A stretch of 28,057 bases of DNA from JADHUC01 sp964617665 (GTDB taxonomy: Bacteria > Planctomycetota > Planctomycetia > Pirellulales > Pirellulaceae), in assembly GCA_964617665.1 (NCBI GenBank), contig CAZUAH010000143.1:1-28057 (forward strand), given 5' to 3'. Positions 25,632 to 28,057 of the stretch are shown here, piece by piece. Made by a program: the position numbers and the translations under genes. The notes below the pieces were generated by a model. The model was not told the DNA's origin, did no database searches, and saw only the letters and a list, made by a program, of their open reading frames with translations. Within the stretch, counting starts at the first letter, position 1; each line of letters begins with the position of its first letter.

Positions 25632-28057
25632 ATGACCACTCCAGGCGACAAACGACCTTCTGATTCCATCACCCGTCTTCGACACGCCATCCTGCTGCTT
25701 GCCGCGGCCAGTGTTTCCATGCCCGACAATCTGGCCAGCGCGGATGAGGAACTCACACTATGCGCCGAGGCGCAGTGGCAACAGGCAACGGCACACACGG
25801 ATGGCGTCAAGCTCGGTGAGCAAGGTTTGGAGTTGCGGCATGCCCCGAGAGGGCACTGGACCAGTGAGTGGCTTGACGCCCCGGAGGGCGATTCCTGGAA
25901 GTCCGTTGCTATCGAAACCGAGATCGACCTGTTCGCTAACAAGACGATCGAGGTGGTCGTCGACGGATCGGAGAAACCGTTCGTCGATGCAGATGGCGTC
26001 GAACACGACTGGTACGGTCGCTGCATGATCGCCATTCTCGACGATCGGCGCTGGGTGATGGCAATCCGCTCGGGCATCAACCACATCCAATGGGGCAACC
26101 GAGACGCCATCCACGTCCTCACGTCCAGTGACGAAGGCCGTTCCTGGAGCAAGCTGAACCACTGGTTTGACGGAACGCTCATCGAAGGACTGCCCTACGA
26201 AGACGGTCACACGCACAGCGAGCCGGGGCTGTACCACATGCCCAATGGCGATTTGATTCTGCAGTTCTGGCGCACCAGCTTCACCTCGGGCACGAAGCAG
26301 CTACGCAGCACCGACGACGGAAAAACCTGGCAAGTCGATCACGACCGTCTCGAAGTGCAGGACGTGCCCGATGTGCCGGGCAACCTGGCGATCGGCACCG
26401 AGGACTGGTTCATCGATCCGGAAAACCCCGAGCACGTCTACATGGCCTTTCAGTACTGGGACCACAGCGGAAAGCTCGGCAACCACCTGTCGGGCACGTT
26501 TCTAGCAGGCTCGACCGACAACGGTCGCAGCTACCGCTTTCTGAGTTGGATTGGCCCGCTCGGCGACACGCGCGATCGGAGCAGCAAGGCTACCTTCGAA
26601 CCGGCGATCGAGTACGTGGGCAATCGCACGATCGTCGCCGTGCTGCGTGACGCCCATCCCGGCGCAAGCGGCGGCAGCTACACTTGGCAGACGGTCAGCA
26701 CCGACATGGGCGTTTCCTTTGCACCGCTGGTCGACATTTCCCATGAGGTCGACGGAGGCATTCCCAATGGACTTTGGCAACGGGTGCGCCTGTACAGGGA
26801 AAGCAACCCGATCTTCCAGTTCGGCAATGGGCTCGATTATGCCCAAGGCGAAGGACGCCTGTGGGGTTTCGGCCTACATAGCAATGGCGGCGGGTACACG
26901 CGCAAGCCGGTGGTCTACTACTCCGACGACAACGGCAAGACGTGGAATGGCCCCGAGTCGCTGCACGGATCAATGTTCCCGGGCACCGACACTGGCTATG
27001 GAGACATCAAACGCCGGGTCGACGGCACCTTCGTGGCCGCCACGTACTTCGCCACTCGCGATTCGTCGGTGGCCGATACCGAGCAGTACACTTTCGGCGG
27101 CCAGCGCGTGCGGATGCTGGTCGAAGTGGACCGCGACGCCGACGACCAGCCCGACGCCGACTCGATTTGGCGGGAAATTTACGGCGGTCGGAACGCGATT
27201 GATCTGTCAGAATATGCGGGCGTCCGCTGGCGGGTGCAGCTCGAACTCCGTGCCCCGCCGAAGGCTTCTCTTCCGGTAGTGCGCAGCTTAGGCCTAAGAA
27301 CCCATCAGATAGAAGAGTCGAGGATTCAGGCAAACAGCGTGAAACAGCCGAAGGTTCTTCTCCACTGGCAGGCGAAGCCACCAATCGAACGTGATGGCGA
27401 GCGAATGGTACCTGATGCCGTCCCGGCCGGCCGCGATGCCCGGCTGCTCGGCGAGGTACGCTATGTGGCCGACCCGCCTCGCTTCGAATTGAACGGCGAA
27501 GCGGCGCTGGTTGCATCCGAGCCGATTGAGCCGGACCGCCTCACGGTGGAGGCGCTGTTTCGCGCCGATCGCGTGGAAGGCGAATTACAACACATCGTCA
27601 GCGTGTTCGACCCGTGGGACGACCGGGCCGCACGCAACCCGCGGCAGTGGACACTGGAAATTCACGAAGGCCGTCTGCGTTTCGGCATCTACGGTCACGA
27701 CCAGCGCTGGCACTTGGTCAATTCCACCCTGCCGTTGCCATGCGGCTGGCATCAGGCCGTCGGCACGTTCGACGGCCGCCAAGTGCGGCTGTACTTGAAC
27801 GGCTCGCTGCAGCGACGATCCGACGGTCAATCAACCGGCCAGTTTCGAGGCTACATCAATCGGCCGCGCGGGGCCAAACCACCCTCGGCCGGCTCCAGCG
27901 CGCCGCTGGGGCATTACGGATTCACAGGCGCCATCGCCCGCGTGCGCCTGCTGGATCAGGCCATAACGGACGATCAGATTCGCGAGGCGTATCACATCGC
28001 GTGCAAGCTGGTCCCCGACGTTGCCGACCAGGGCCTACCCGTCACCCCCGCCCGGCC
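25632..28057 (+). CDS. Exported Asp-box propeller with LamG-like domain, partial 3'
   Basis: The frame is open for 808 codons and runs off the window. An N-terminal signal peptide is likely (hydrophobic LLLAAASV near 20-30). A sialidase-type beta-propeller follows with five Asp boxes: 165-172 (SSDEGRSW), 226-233 (STDDGKTW), 294-301 (STDNGRSY), 356-363 (STDMGVSF) and 431-438 (SDDNGKTW). After a linker, a concanavalin/LamG-like fold (about 635-795) starts DRLTVEALFRAD and contains LYLNGSLQRR, then an AITDDQIREAY end typical of such domains. No F/Y-R-I-P motif is visible, so GH33 sialidase activity is not assured. The ribosome binding site is weak. It is the last visible gene of the operon, and the C-terminus is unseen. 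Confidence 0.85.
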   Translation, partial: MTTPGDKRPSDSITRLRHAILLLAAASVSMPDNLASADEELTLCAEAQWQQATAHTDGVKLGEQGLELRHAPRGHWTSEWLDAPEGDSWKSVAIETEIDLFANKTIEVVVDGSEKPFVDADGVEHDWYGRCMIAILDDRRWVMAIRSGINHIQWGNRDAIHVLTSSDEGRSWSKLNHWFDGTLIEGLPYEDGHTHSEPGLYHMPNGDLILQFWRTSFTSGTKQLRSTDDGKTWQVDHDRLEVQDVPDVPGNLAIGTEDWFIDPENPEHVYMAFQYWDHSGKLGNHLSGTFLAGSTDNGRSYRFLSWIGPLGDTRDRSSKATFEPAIEYVGNRTIVAVLRDAHPGASGGSYTWQTVSTDMGVSFAPLVDISHEVDGGIPNGLWQRVRLYRESNPIFQFGNGLDYAQGEGRLWGFGLHSNGGGYTRKPVVYYSDDNGKTWNGPESLHGSMFPGTDTGYGDIKRRVDGTFVAATYFATRDSSVADTEQYTFGGQRVRMLVEVDRDADDQPDADSIWREIYGGRNAIDLSEYAGVRWRVQLELRAPPKASLPVVRSLGLRTHQIEESRIQANSVKQPKVLLHWQAKPPIERDGERMVPDAVPAGRDARLLGEVRYVADPPRFELNGEAALVASEPIEPDRLTVEALFRADRVEGELQHIVSVFDPWDDRAARNPRQWTLEIHEGRLRFGIYGHDQRWHLVNSTLPLPCGWHQAVGTFDGRQVRLYLNGSLQRRSDGQSTGQFRGYINRPRGAKPPSAGSSAPLGHYGFTGAIARVRLLDQAITDDQIREAYHIACKLVPDVADQGLPVTPAR

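Noticed and set aside
1..28057. CRISPR array, tRNA or rRNA genes
   Set aside because: No regularly spaced identical repeats and no cloverleaf or rRNA-like stretches were noticed on either strand by eye.

Overview
The window reads as chromosomal DNA of a planctomycete, most likely of the Pirellulales type. This is inferred from exported formylglycine sulfatases, a Tat-exported Gfo/Idh/MocA oxidoreductase, long multi-PAS kinases, a planctomycete-style tyrosine integrase and large intergenic palindromes. No rRNA, tRNA or CRISPR was seen.

Region 1 (1-12,250, all genes on the minus strand) is a signalling cluster. In transcription order it holds: a REC-PAS-PAS histidine kinase whose stop overlaps the start of a REC-GGDEF-REC diguanylate cyclase; a small hypothetical gene; a Cys-rich-sensor/4xPAS histidine kinase; a protein made only of two receiver domains; and a REC-PAS-LOV-like-GAF-PAS kinase that stops right after its phosphoacceptor (HisKA) domain. 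No DNA-binding response regulator is visible, so the evident output is c-di-GMP plus phosphorelay. The gaps hold striking palindromes: a ~219-bp near-complete inverted repeat, two elements sharing the same termini, and a perfect 21-bp hairpin.

Region 2 (12,250-17,111) holds a Tat-exported Gfo/Idh/MocA oxidoreductase, a hypothetical protein upstream of it, a small putative exported protein, and, on the plus strand, a small two-helix membrane protein and a sulfatase.

Region 3 (17,175-19,301, minus strand) is a compact ECF sigma factor / membrane-anchored putative anti-sigma / exported protein operon with an ATGA start-stop overlap.

Region 4 (19,604-21,054, minus strand) is a decayed tyrosine integrase with a disrupted frame, plus a second detached copy of its N-terminus. 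This marks an old mobile-element boundary.

Region 5 (21,257 to the window end, plus strand) is a tight run of four exported proteins: a sulfatase, a Tat-dependent Asp-box beta-propeller, a GH43/GH32-like propeller with a C-terminal beta domain, and a large Asp-box propeller plus LamG-like protein that runs off the window. Gaps are only 18-22 bp. I infer a locus for degrading a sulfated, possibly sialylated or otherwise decorated glycan; the substrate cannot be read from sequence.
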